A stretch of 64,000 nt of DNA from the NCBI RefSeq assembly GCF_008830185.1, contig NZ_WAGX01000005.1, positions 124,001 through 188,000 of the forward strand. Direction: 5' to 3'. Positions 51,786 through 58,981 of this stretch are shown here, in pieces. Numbering within the stretch: the stretch's first letter is position 1; every line of letters begins with the position of its first letter. This stretch comes from Candidatus Galacturonatibacter soehngenii (GTDB lineage Bacteria > Bacillota > Clostridia > Lachnospirales > Lachnospiraceae). The notes under the pieces are model-generated. The model was not told where the DNA came from. It was given only the letters and a program-made list of their open reading frames with translations, and made no database searches. A program made the position numbers and the translations under genes.

Positions 51786-51826
51786 GCCATTACTAAGGTG
51801 CGAACTTAGTTAATGGCTTTTTTATT
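51786..51826 (+). terminator. Plus-strand terminator opposite the early genes
   Basis: GCCATTACTAAG / CTTAGTTAATGGC stem followed by TTTTTTATT on the plus strand. No plus-strand gene precedes it, so it may end a small antisense RNA or act as a two-way block. Confidence 0.6.
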
Positions 51827-51834
51827 GCTTTGAA

Positions 51835-52032
51835 TCAATTACCTACAATAGCCTTAAGTTCACTTTCATCACAATAATATCTTTCATTAAAAAACTTCTT
51901 TGGGATACGGCCAGCTACCGTTATATACCCCTTGTTACTTAGCTCCTTATTAAGTTTTCTAATAATTTGATATGCCTTACTATCCGATATTCCTAAAATC
52001 TTCTTTACATCTTCAACTGTATAAAAACTCAT
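51835..52032 (-). CDS. Excisionase-like / HTH DNA-binding protein
   Basis: 65 residues, a single winged helix-turn-helix: FYTVEDVKKILGISDSKAYQ, then IIRKLNKELSNKGYITVAGR and IPKKFFNERYYCDE. Size and pattern fit MerR-like excisionase or early regulator proteins; since the integrase needs a directionality factor, this is a candidate Xis, though it lies 6 kb from int. Confidence 0.65.
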   Translation of the reverse strand: MSFYTVEDVKKILGISDSKAYQIIRKLNKELSNKGYITVAGRIPKKFFNERYYCDESELKAIVGN

Positions 52033-52061
52033 AATTTATCCACTCTCTTTCTTGCTTTAAT

Positions 52062-52817
52062 TCAGGCTGATTTTTTATCTTTCAAAAACTTGTTAATGAA
52101 ATACTGTTGCCCCTTGCCTGTGACAAGCGTAGTTCTAGTCGGCTCACCATCCGGTCTTAAACCCTCTCTTATTTCGAAAAGTCCCATATTCATTGCTCTT
52201 TGCGTTGGCATTCTATGTCTTGAACCACCATAAATTAGATAGTCATTTTTATACATCCAATCAAACAATCTATTTTGACCTATATCGATACCGTTTTGTT
52301 TTAATATCTTTGCTAAATCACCAATCAGTATTGAGGTTCTAGAACCTGTCACCGCATCAACAAATCGAATTTTAGGTTCATTTTGCTTTGCCTCCAATAA
52401 CAGTTGATTGTTATTACTCTTTAGTTCTTCAATTTTTTTATCAGCTATCTTTATTGCCCTTGCCCATAATTGTTCTGGTGAATTCCAAGCATTCTCAACC
52501 TCAATTAAATGCTGCCTCACTTTTTTACCATGTTCAGTTCTCTGCAGCATACAAATTTGTTTTGCCATATCAACTGAAAGATCATAATCCTCCACTTCTC
52601 TTGAGACATATCTGGTTCCCTCTAATTGAACCCGTACTTTTTTATATGGGGTTGAAAAATCTTTACCTTCTTCAAATCCGTACCCAGCATATCTTTCAAA
52701 CCACTTACTGAATCTTTCAGTACCAGATATCCCATCTTCACCTGAAACCGAATCATATAAATCTCTTGCTGAAACTGTCGGTATATTTGTTTCGTAGTTG
52801 ATTGTTAACTCGTTCAT
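52062..52817 (-). CDS. Phage antirepressor (AntA/AntB plus KilAC/ANT)
   Basis: 251 residues from ATG 52817 (GGAAAGGGATGATTCT upstream); the frame runs to 52892 with no site. N-terminal AntA/AntB domain: SARDLYDSVSGEDGISGTER, FSKWFERYAGYGFEEGKDF and DYDLSVDMAKQICMLQRTEH. C-terminal KilAC-type DNA-binding domain: VDAVTGSRTSILIGDLAKIL, LFDWMYKNDYLIYGGS and MNMGLFEIREG. Such proteins counter the CI repressor. First gene of the leftward early operon after the switch. Confidence 0.88.
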   Translation of the reverse strand: MNELTINYETNIPTVSARDLYDSVSGEDGISGTERFSKWFERYAGYGFEEGKDFSTPYKKVRVQLEGTRYVSREVEDYDLSVDMAKQICMLQRTEHGKKVRQHLIEVENAWNSPEQLWARAIKIADKKIEELKSNNNQLLLEAKQNEPKIRFVDAVTGSRTSILIGDLAKILKQNGIDIGQNRLFDWMYKNDYLIYGGSRHRMPTQRAMNMGLFEIREGLRPDGEPTRTTLVTGKGQQYFINKFLKDKKSA

Positions 52818-52892
52818 AGAATCATCCCTTTCCTTAGTTATCCTTTTAATTTGTTTATCCAGAACTATATCACGCAGTCTTATTTTTCGCAA

Positions 52893-53220
52893 ACCCTTGT
52901 AAATACTGGCATTGTGCAGTTTTTCAGTTAGTTAAAAAACTCGACTTTATCTAACTAATTGCAGTTTCATTTTTTTCTTCCCATACAATAGCTAATATTC
53001 GCTTTGCTTGTTAGCCACCTTGTATAATTTAGTTAGTTAAATAAGAATTTAACGAACCAAGCTTTTTACGAAGGAACAAAACAAGCTTTAAATTTTGTGA
53101 AAAATTTAATTTCCAATTTCAATCAACTCTTTCATAGTTAATCCTCCTCGTATTATAAGTTTATAGACCTCATATGGAGGCTATAAACTTATTTTTATGA
53201 TATAGGTATTGAATTTTAGA
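52893..53220. other. Leader between antirepressor and IS110 copy 2 (no gene)
   Basis: No supported gene. It holds short palindromic sequences AGTTAGTTA / TAACTAATT (52928-52970), GTTAAATaagaATTTAAC near 53036-53056, and a 10-bp hairpin AAGTTTATAG / CTATAAACTT (53157-53190). On the minus strand a ribosome site with an ATG at 53135 opens only a 9-codon frame. Confidence 0.4.
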
Positions 53221-53251
53221 TACCTACATAGTTAATAAGTTTCTTTATCAT

Positions 53252-53481
53252 CATGGCCCCAGATGCTATACTTTGTTCATAAGAACTGTAGCTGTGGTTA
53301 CTGCTTTATTCCTCCTGCAAAACTTCATGTTATTGCCTAGAAAGCATGCAGCCCTAATGCTACGCCAAGACTTATTACACAAATGCTGCATCCTGGTATC
53401 TAGCCACCAGCAGGGTATTTCTGCCAGAGAATGCTAATAACGCGAGGTTTAGGGTGGCGTAGTGATCTGGGATAATCCATG
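53252..53481 (+). ncRNA. Candidate bridge RNA of IS110 copy 2
   Basis: A closing stem CATGG-CCCAGAT (53252-53264) pairs with ATCTGGG-CCATG (53465-53481). Just inside, CTACGCCA (53360-53367) pairs perfectly with TGGCGTAG (53455-53462). Smaller hairpins such as GTTC-ataa-GAAC and CTGG...CCACCAG/GCAG...CTGC lie within. A 230-base closed multibranch fold just before an IS110 transposase is what a bridge RNA would look like. Confidence 0.55.
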
Positions 53482-53520
53482 ATTACATTCTTCATTTTAT
53501 TTTGAAAGGTGGTGATTCCC

Positions 53521-54798
53521 GTGAAGAAAATCGATTACCTATCAACGCTGTTTGTTGGGATTGATATTGCATCCCGTTTTAATGTTGTGTCTGCCCTTGA
53601 TTTCCATCAGGACTATTTCATAAAGATGAAACCAGTTCCTAATTCGCAGGAAGGAGCAGAACTTCTTGAAACAATGATTGTTGATGTTTTAGCTAATAAC
53701 CATCAGTTCAAGTACGTCATTATCAGTATGGAGTCTACCGGCTTTTTTGGTGTTCATATCGCCAACTATCTTTCTGCCAGTGATAAACTTGCTCCTTTTT
53801 CTGTACATGTTTACTGCCTTAATCCAAAGGAAGTAAAAAACTATAAAAAATCTTTTAATGACTTAGGTAAGAATGATGGTATTGATTCTTTTGTTATTGC
53901 TGATTATGCACGTGTGGGGCGTATTACCATTAAACCTTGGCGTGGTTCCCAGTATTTAGCTCTTCAGCGTCTTACAAGACATCGTTTACATATCACCGAA
54001 TGTATTGCCAGAGAGAAAACATACATGTTAAATAACATCTTTCTGAAATTCAGTGAGTATGCTTTATTGAATAAAGACGAGCATCCTTTTTCAAACAAAT
54101 ATAATGCTACTGCCAAAGCTATTCTGACCGAATTTACAACCAATGAAGATCTTGTAAATTCATCTGTCGAAGAACTAGTTGCTTTTGTCAACTCCAAAAG
54201 TCGCGGTCGCATTGTTGATCCGGATGAAACTGCTAAGCTTCTTCAAGCTGCTGCTCGTAATTCATATAGGCTAGATAAATGTCTTTATGAACCATTAACC
54301 ATATCTATTGCTTCTTCTTTTAACTGCATCAGTTCCTTTGAAAAAGAACTGAAAGCGATTGATAAAGCCATACTTCAAACTGTTCAAGGTTTAAACCCTG
54401 ATGAGTATACCGTTCTGAATTCCATTCCTGGAATCGGTAAAGTCTACTCTGCCGGTATCCTTGCCGAACTCGGCTCTATTAAAGCTTTTCAGAATTCTGA
54501 TGCACTTGCCAAATACTGTGGTATCGTCTGGAATGATAACCAGTCTGGTGAATTTGAAGCAGAAGATAAAAAGATGAGTAAGGCTGGCAACCGTTACCTG
54601 CGCTACTACATCATCGAAGCTACTGGCAGTGTCATAAGAAACTGCCCTGAATACAAAAGCTTCTACAATAAAAAATATGTTGAAACTAGAAACCATCAAC
54701 ATAAAAGAGCACTCGCGTTGACTTCCCGTAAATTTTTACGTATGCTTTTTGGCCTGCTGGACAAAAGCCAACTCTACTCTCCGGATAAGAGTAGGTAA
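53521..54798 (+). CDS. IS110-family transposase (DEDD recombinase), second type
   Basis: 425 residues from GTG 53521 (AAAGGTGG upstream); the frame opens at 53509. DEDD domain: FVGIDIASRFNVV, IISMESTGFFGVHI and GKNDGIDSFVIADYAR. C-terminal Transposase_20: LNSIPGIGKVYSAGILAELG, serine in DNQSGEFEAE and GNRYLRYYIIEAT. All key residues intact. Clearly a different subgroup from the 21.8-kb copy. Confidence 0.93.
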   Translation: MKKIDYLSTLFVGIDIASRFNVVSALDFHQDYFIKMKPVPNSQEGAELLETMIVDVLANNHQFKYVIISMESTGFFGVHIANYLSASDKLAPFSVHVYCLNPKEVKNYKKSFNDLGKNDGIDSFVIADYARVGRITIKPWRGSQYLALQRLTRHRLHITECIAREKTYMLNNIFLKFSEYALLNKDEHPFSNKYNATAKAILTEFTTNEDLVNSSVEELVAFVNSKSRGRIVDPDETAKLLQAAARNSYRLDKCLYEPLTISIASSFNCISSFEKELKAIDKAILQTVQGLNPDEYTVLNSIPGIGKVYSAGILAELGSIKAFQNSDALAKYCGIVWNDNQSGEFEAEDKKMSKAGNRYLRYYIIEATGSVIRNCPEYKSFYNKKYVETRNHQHKRALALTSRKFLRMLFGLLDKSQLYSPDKSR

Positions 54799-54883
54799 TC
54801 TATATTAATCGTCTAACTTACGTTTTTTCTTTGAAAAGCCGTAGGTCTATTCAAGTTACCCTTTTCTATCAAAAACAATTCAA

Positions 54884-55099
54884 TTATGTTCTTGACATAT
54901 TACCAAATTGCTTTATCAAGTCTTCTACTGTTACACCTAAATAATCTGATACCATTTTGACCTTATTTACACCTGGTACTATCCTATTCCATTTATGTAT
55001 ATATCCTCGTGTAAAATGTAAATCTCTTTCCATCTTAGATATTGATACTTTTTTTATTTTACATTGGATTTTAATATTTTCTAAAATCAATACAATCAC
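54884..55099 (-). CDS. Cro-like XRE repressor
   Basis: 71 residues, XRE helix-turn-helix: KIQCKIKKVSISKMERDLHF, then TRGYIHKWNRIVPGVNKVKM and VSDYLGVTVEDLI. ATG after AAAGGAGTG. It is the first leftward gene from the operator region; its DNA-binding helix (FTRGYIHKWNRI) is related to that of CI (FARSYLSKLRSI), so both likely share operators. Confidence 0.85.
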   Translation of the reverse strand: MIVLILENIKIQCKIKKVSISKMERDLHFTRGYIHKWNRIVPGVNKVKMVSDYLGVTVEDLIKQFGNMSRT

Positions 55100-55116
55100 T
55101 CCTTTCTCGACAAATT

Positions 55117-55258
55117 ACGCAATAAATTGCGTTTACCTGTTGACTTAATACGCAATATATTGTATAATTCATTTAAAATTTAGCTTTAAAACATAATAAA
55201 TATACGTATTATATTGCGCTGTTATATTTCATTATACACATTATTTTGCGTATGTCAA
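55117..55258. promoter_or_regulatory. Switch region: four operators and two facing promoters
   Basis: Operators of 16 bp: ACGCAATAAATTGCGT (55117), ACGCAATATATTGTAT (55150), ACGTATTATATTGCGC (55204), ACACATTATTTTGCGT (55236). Rightward promoter TTGACT-17-TATAAT (55140-55168) toward CI. Leftward promoter TTGACA-16-TATAAT (55258-55231) toward Cro. The two promoters face each other, so their transcripts overlap by about 50 bases, and operators 2 and 4 cover them. Confidence 0.75.
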
Positions 55259-55286
55259 TACTATTATTTAAATTTCAAGGAGACAA

Positions 55287-56039
55287 ATGATGGATTTATA
55301 TGAACGAATTAAGCAGATTGCAAAGCATAGAGGAATTTCAATTAATAAGATGGAAAAGGACTTAGGCTTTGCTAGAAGTTATCTTTCTAAACTTAGGAGT
55401 ATTACTCCTAGCAGTGAAAATTTGAACAAAATTGCAAAATATTTAGACATAAGCACAGACATTTTGTTAAACCAAAAACCTATTGATTATATTTATTACA
55501 TAGGTAATCAAAATATAGTAATTGAATCAACCAAAAGAAATTCAAACGAAGACTTATCTTTAATAAGACTTATCGATGAGTTTCCGGAAACCGTGCTTCA
55601 AATATTATCTACCTTGTGTAAAAATGAGAGAATAAAAAATGATGCAACAGAAAAATATGTGGCTAATAAGCTAGAAATATCATTAGAAGATTATCTATTA
55701 TTTGAAAACGATTCTAAAAATATTGGCGAAGATATAATTATCAATATACTCAAATTCTGGAAAATGGATATTTCTCTTATTACAGGTTATACAGCAGGAC
55801 TTACCTTAACACTTAATCCCATTCTTGAAAATGCAAACAAAACTATTGATGATTTGACTGATAATGATAATTACAGAGAATACTTAAAAACTATAAATGA
55901 ACTAAGTAAAAATCTTAACATCAAAAATATAATTAATAATAGTGATTTCAAAACCAGGCTCGAAGAGATACTTAAGGACAATTCAACAATTATAAAAAAT
56001 GAACTACCAGCTGATAAAGATAATGGCGAAACAAAGTGA
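55287..56039 (+). CDS. CI-like phage repressor (XRE)
   Basis: 250 residues, ATG after AAGGAGACAA (a second ATG follows at once). N-terminal XRE domain: YERIKQIAKHRGISINKMEK, DLGFARSYLSKLRSITPSSE and LNKIAKYLDISTDILLN. The C-terminal ~180 residues are helical, without a visible LexA-type Ser-Lys peptidase pair, so induction may depend on the antirepressor rather than RecA-driven self-cleavage. Own promoter covered by an operator: autoregulated. Confidence 0.85.
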   Translation: MMDLYERIKQIAKHRGISINKMEKDLGFARSYLSKLRSITPSSENLNKIAKYLDISTDILLNQKPIDYIYYIGNQNIVIESTKRNSNEDLSLIRLIDEFPETVLQILSTLCKNERIKNDATEKYVANKLEISLEDYLLFENDSKNIGEDIIINILKFWKMDISLITGYTAGLTLTLNPILENANKTIDDLTDNDNYREYLKTINELSKNLNIKNIINNSDFKTRLEEILKDNSTIIKNELPADKDNGETK

Positions 56040-56528
56040 CTTCGCCCAAATGTGGTCGAAAACGATTTTCCCCAAAATAATGCGAAACCTACTTTCCCAA
56101 ATAATTGGGAATTATATTAGAACGGAAATAAGGTTTAACATGATGTCACTCCCTACATTCTTCCTACAGGAAGAGCTGCCGAAAATTCGGCCCCTTAGGA
56201 AAGAGCAAAATTGCACAGTCTGATTCTTCAAAGTGACAATCAAATGGTTGTGAGTGAGAGTTTTTCCAGACTGCCCACGAAATTGTGGTGAGTAAAACTT
56301 TTAACAGCCATCAATTTTGTTGAGGTCTACAAAACGATAGAATACAAAGAGGTGTGGCTCTCGCCCACACGTAGTAACGAAATTACCACATTGAACCAAC
56401 GTGTGCATGAGACGCACACCTTTCGGACGTGCCTGTCACATCGACACGTTGACAATAATATATTTAACCGGGCAGCCGGTAGGGCGAGCATGCCCATCCG
56501 TCTCGAGTCTTGCGAGGGGGTGGTGCTC
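56040..56528 (+). other. Gene-poor, unusually GC-rich structured stretch
   Basis: No intact gene. From about 56350 it is much richer in G+C than the prophage around it and full of hairpins: GTGTGGctctcgCCCACAC (56352-56370), CGTGTGCatgagacGCACAC near 56400, ACGTG...CACGT (56427-56450), GGGCGAGCATGCCC (56482-56495). Before it (56240-56330) two ~37-base imperfect direct repeats (GTGAGTGAGAGTTTT / GTGGTGAGTAAAACTTT). Probably the 5' leader of the toxin RNA. Confidence 0.4.
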
Positions 56529-56615
56529 ATGTATGTTACATATAGTGATCTATTTGCTTTTGTAATTATGGTAATTGCTATTTTAACCTTTGTTAAAAAT
56601 GACAAAAAGAAATAG
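56529..56615 (+). CDS. Holin-like type I toxin peptide
   Basis: 28 residues: MYVTYSDLFAFVIMVIAILT followed by FVKNDKKK. ATG after GAGGGGGTG. A single membrane helix with a short polar start and basic end is the pattern of putative holin-like toxins (TxpA/BsrG/pHLT family), which depolarise the membrane when the antisense RNA is lost. An 87-codon in-frame extension to 56352 runs through structured RNA and is rejected. Confidence 0.75.
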   Translation: MYVTYSDLFAFVIMVIAILTFVKNDKKK

Positions 56616-56725
56616 CCGCCCTGTTCTCTGCAAAAGTTAGGACGGCTATTTTTATAACGCTTTGATTTTTCGCCGAGACGGATAAGTTTGAGCTATCTTC
56701 CGGCTGTCTTGTTAAGTATATTATA
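56605..56725 (-). ncRNA. Predicted antisense antitoxin RNA with its promoter
   Basis: Minus-strand promoter TTGACA (56744-56749), 18-bp spacer, TATAAT (56720-56725), start near 56713. The RNA would run left about 105 bases through the hairpin at 56611-56656 and stop in its TTTCTTTTT tract, overlapping the 3' end of the toxin mRNA, as in TxpA/RatA. The spacer holds a 14-bp palindrome ATAGGTTAACCTAT. Confidence 0.6.
56611..56656. terminator. Two-way terminator of toxin and antisense RNA
   Basis: AATAGCCGCCCT / AGGACGGCTATT stem starting at the toxin stop; plus strand continues ATTTTTATAA, minus strand ATTTCTTTTTG. Confidence 0.75.
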
Positions 56726-56813
56726 TACATAGGTTAACCTATATGTCAAGAAACCATCCTCCTAATTTAGGGGACAGCAACGAAAAAAGAATTAAGAAAG
56801 AGGGATAAAGAGT

Positions 56814-57443
56814 ATGAGAAAAAGAGCAATATCGTTGTGTTTATCAGTTATTTTATTATTAATTTTAGTAATGAGTCCAATTTGTAATAGCGCCTCTATT
56901 GTAAATGCGGCATCTGATAAAACAAAAATCAAAACAACTATTAACAATTATTTTAAAGCTGCAAAGAAGTACGATGTAAAAAAGATGAATAAATACGTAA
57001 AGGATACCAAGAACTATAATCCATCGGAATTAAATGATTATTCTTCGTTGCGTAGCTATTTAAAAATAAGGAACAAGTCACTAAAATACTCTGTTCAAAA
57101 AATTAAAGTAGATAAAAATAAAGCAACTGTTACTGTTAAATGTAAATACTTAGATTCATCAACTACGTATGAATATGCATTTGCAAATCTTATCCTATTC
57201 GCATTTGCAAATGCAGATAAAAATTATTCAGATAAAACATTATTAAAAAAATTCAATTCCATCTTTAAGAAGTCAATCAAAGATAGTATGAGTGCTTATC
57301 AGAAAAAGTATAAAACTAAAACCTTTAAAATTAGTTTGTTAAAAGAAAAAGGAAATTGGAAGATAAATACAGTCACTTATGATCTGGCTAACTCCGTAAC
57401 AGCAAATTATTACAAAGCTGTAAAATCTATGTCTTTTAATTAA
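56814..57443 (+). CDS. Secreted protein with NTF2-like domain, lysogen-expressed
   Basis: 209 residues, ATG after AGAGGGATAAAGAGT. Sec signal peptide (RKRAISLCLSVILLLILVMS, cut near IVNAASD). The mature part is very lysine-rich: TTINNYFKAAKKYDVKKMNK, SVQKIKVDKNKATVTVKCKY and KISLLKEKGNWKINTVTYDL, the layout of DUF4878/NTF2-like lumazine-type proteins. Between CI and integrase on the plus strand, so it can be made in the lysogen. Function unknown; perhaps surface-associated. Confidence 0.7.
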   Translation: MRKRAISLCLSVILLLILVMSPICNSASIVNAASDKTKIKTTINNYFKAAKKYDVKKMNKYVKDTKNYNPSELNDYSSLRSYLKIRNKSLKYSVQKIKVDKNKATVTVKCKYLDSSTTYEYAFANLILFAFANADKNYSDKTLLKKFNSIFKKSIKDSMSAYQKKYKTKTFKISLLKEKGNWKINTVTYDLANSVTANYYKAVKSMSFN

Positions 57444-57477
57444 TCATATAAACAAAAGAGAAGGGAGAAATAAAACC

Positions 57478-57690
57478 ATGAAATGTCCTAAATGCGGAGG
57501 CGAAAATATATCATTCCAAACCGTTTCTGAATCAAAAGGTACTGGTTGCTTTACACTATTACTTTATTTAATATTAGCACTAACAATTTTTGGATTACTT
57601 ATAGTTATTCCATTAATGTTAAGAAAGAAAAGCAAAACAGTTACATATGGGGTATGTCAAGATTGTGGTAAACGATGGAAAGTTAACTAA
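57478..57690 (+). CDS. Zinc-ribbon membrane protein
   Basis: 70 residues. Two CxxC pairs, MKCPKCGGENISF at the start and GVCQDCGKRWKVN at the end, bracket a membrane helix (FTLLLYLILALTIFGLLIVI). The two halves of the zinc ribbon meet on one side of the membrane only if the segment loops back. 34 bases after the secreted protein gene and probably co-transcribed. Function unknown. Confidence 0.7.
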   Translation: MKCPKCGGENISFQTVSESKGTGCFTLLLYLILALTIFGLLIVIPLMLRKKSKTVTYGVCQDCGKRWKVN

Positions 57691-57753
57691 TTATTAAAAA
57701 ACCGCCCCTACACCACTAGGAACGGTTCAATAGATGAAACTCATAAACCAATA

Positions 57754-57803
57754 AAAGGCTATGCAATATCACCATAATCAAAGATATTGTATCACATAGC
57801 TTT
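57754..57803. promoter_or_regulatory. Long hairpin in the integrase leader
   Basis: AAAGGCTATG-CAATATC pairs with GATATTG...CATAGCTTT around ACCATAATCAAA, ending about 20 bases before the integrase ribosome site. Could end the upstream transcript or hold back integrase translation. Confidence 0.5.
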
Positions 57804-57838
57804 AATAAAGTACACCATAAACGAAAGGAAGATACAAT

Positions 57839-58903
57839 ATGTCAGCAACAAGGGATTTAGACAGAAACACATGGACAAGTCAATTTTATTATACTGACTG
57901 GCAAGGTAACAAGAAAAAGAAGAAAAAAAGAGGATTTGCTACAAAAAGAGAAGCTCTCGAGTGGGAAAGGGAATTTCTAAATAAACAAGAAGCTAATCCA
58001 GATATGAGCTTAGAAAGCTTGGCAGAATTATATATGGAGGATTTAAGTTCCAGGCTTCGCACATCTACTGTACAGAATAAAAAACGTATTATCGATGGCA
58101 AAATATTACCTTACTTTAAAAATAGGCCTATCAATACCATTAAGGCTACTGATATTAGAAAGTGGCAAAATATGTTGATTAGCCAAAATTACTCTGACAC
58201 ATACTTAAGATCAGTGAATGCTCAACTAGTAGCAATTTTTAATTATGCAAGTAAATATTATGATTTTAGAGACAACCCTTGTCGTAAAACAGAGTTGATA
58301 GGAAAAGATAGATCAGGAAGAATTGACTTTTGGACAAAGGAAGAATTTGAATGTTTTATTAAAAACTCATCTGGAAAGATTCACACTAAAACAGGACTTG
58401 AAGTCCTATATTATACAGGCATGAGAATTGGAGAACTACTTGCCTTAACTCTAAACGATATTGACTTAGAAGCAAAAACAATAAACATCAATAAAACACT
58501 GCAGCGCCTTAATGCAGAAGATATTATTACCCCACCAAAGACACCTAAAAGCAATAGAGTTGTTTTGATACCAGATTTTCTATGTGAAGATATAAAAAAC
58601 TATATTGCCACACTATACGCCCCTGAACCTACAGATAGACTCTTCCCATTTAACCGTCAAACATTTTCATACGAGATAAAAATAACATGCCAAAAGACGG
58701 GAATAAAAAAAATAAGGATACACGATCTAAGACATTCTCATGCTTCCTTATTAATTGAATTAGGTTTTACTCCATTACTCATAGCCGAACGATTAGGCCA
58801 TGAAAAAGTTGAAACCACACTAAATACTTATTCGCATCTATACCCTAACAAGCAGAGCCAGGTAGTAGATGCTCTTCAAAAACTTAAATTAGAGCCAAAT
58901 TAG
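57839..58903 (+). CDS. int: Tyrosine-type phage integrase
   Basis: 354 residues, ATG after AAAGGAAGATACAAT. N-terminal arm-binding domain (residues ~1-55, TWTSQFYYTDWQGNKKKKKK), core-binding SAM-like domain (~60-160, SLESLAELYMEDL), catalytic domain ~165-345 with Arg in YYTGMRIGELLAL, HxxR in IHDLRHSHASLL, His in LGHEKVETTL and the nucleophile Tyr in NTYSHL. Its last codons contain the arm-type repeats, and attR starts 54 bases later. Excision should need an excisionase. Confidence 0.95.
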   Translation: MSATRDLDRNTWTSQFYYTDWQGNKKKKKKRGFATKREALEWEREFLNKQEANPDMSLESLAELYMEDLSSRLRTSTVQNKKRIIDGKILPYFKNRPINTIKATDIRKWQNMLISQNYSDTYLRSVNAQLVAIFNYASKYYDFRDNPCRKTELIGKDRSGRIDFWTKEEFECFIKNSSGKIHTKTGLEVLYYTGMRIGELLALTLNDIDLEAKTININKTLQRLNAEDIITPPKTPKSNRVVLIPDFLCEDIKNYIATLYAPEPTDRLFPFNRQTFSYEIKITCQKTGIKKIRIHDLRHSHASLLIELGFTPLLIAERLGHEKVETTLNTYSHLYPNKQSQVVDALQKLKLEPN

Positions 58904-58908
58904 AGCCA
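58890..58908 (+). other. Integrase arm-type sites, right
   Basis: TAGAGCCA at 58890-58897 and 58901-58908, 11 bp apart, overlapping the integrase stop. Same spacing as the left pair at 18048-18066. Confidence 0.65.
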
Positions 58909-58928
58909 CTTCATATATTTATATCATT

Positions 58929-58952
58929 CAACCCCTTGATATACAAGGGGTT
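58929..58952. terminator. Terminator beside attR
   Basis: AACCCCTTG-atata-CAAGGGGTT followed by TGACTTTTAATT on the plus strand; follows integrase and faces the ABC ATPase gene. Confidence 0.7.
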
Positions 58953-58956
58953 TGAC

Positions 58957-58981
58957 TTTTAATTCCCACATTCAATACTAA
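58957..58981. other. attR core
   Basis: Same 25 bases as attL (17922-17946). It covers the last ~21 bases of the ABC ATPase gene including its stop, so integration left the gene complete. Confidence 0.88.

Larger units (their letters stand above)
53220..54870 (+). mobile_element. IS110-family insertion sequence, copy 2
   Basis: Transposase on the plus strand with ~260 bases of structured leader and a short tail. It lies between cro and the antirepressor, and probably cuts the leftward early transcript. Ends approximate. Confidence 0.7.
17922..58981. mobile_element. Intact-looking siphovirus-type prophage, about 41 kb
   Basis: Bounded by 25-bp identical repeats. It contains terminase, portal, MuF, scaffold, capsid, connector, tail, tape measure, fibre, lysis, replication, switch and integrase genes in an order normal for long-tailed phages of Firmicutes. 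Late and early lytic genes are on the minus strand; lysogeny genes at the right end are on the plus strand. Two IS110 elements (21.6-23.1 and 53.2-54.8 kb) lie inside but fall between genes. I see no broken essential gene, so it could still be inducible unless IS copy 2 blocks the early lytic transcript. Confidence 0.9.

Noticed and set aside
53106-53135. Minus-strand ATG with GAGGAGG ribosome site (MKELIEIGN)
   Set aside because: Opens only nine codons before a stop; I cannot tell a leader peptide from a gene start cut off by change of sequence.
56352-56615. 87-codon frame that includes the toxin at its end
   Set aside because: The upstream part runs through GC-rich hairpins with no ribosome site; only the last 28 codons look like a protein.
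58957-58981. tRNA gene as integration target
   Set aside because: No tRNA-like fold or sequence is present at either att; the core is the 3' end of a protein-coding gene.
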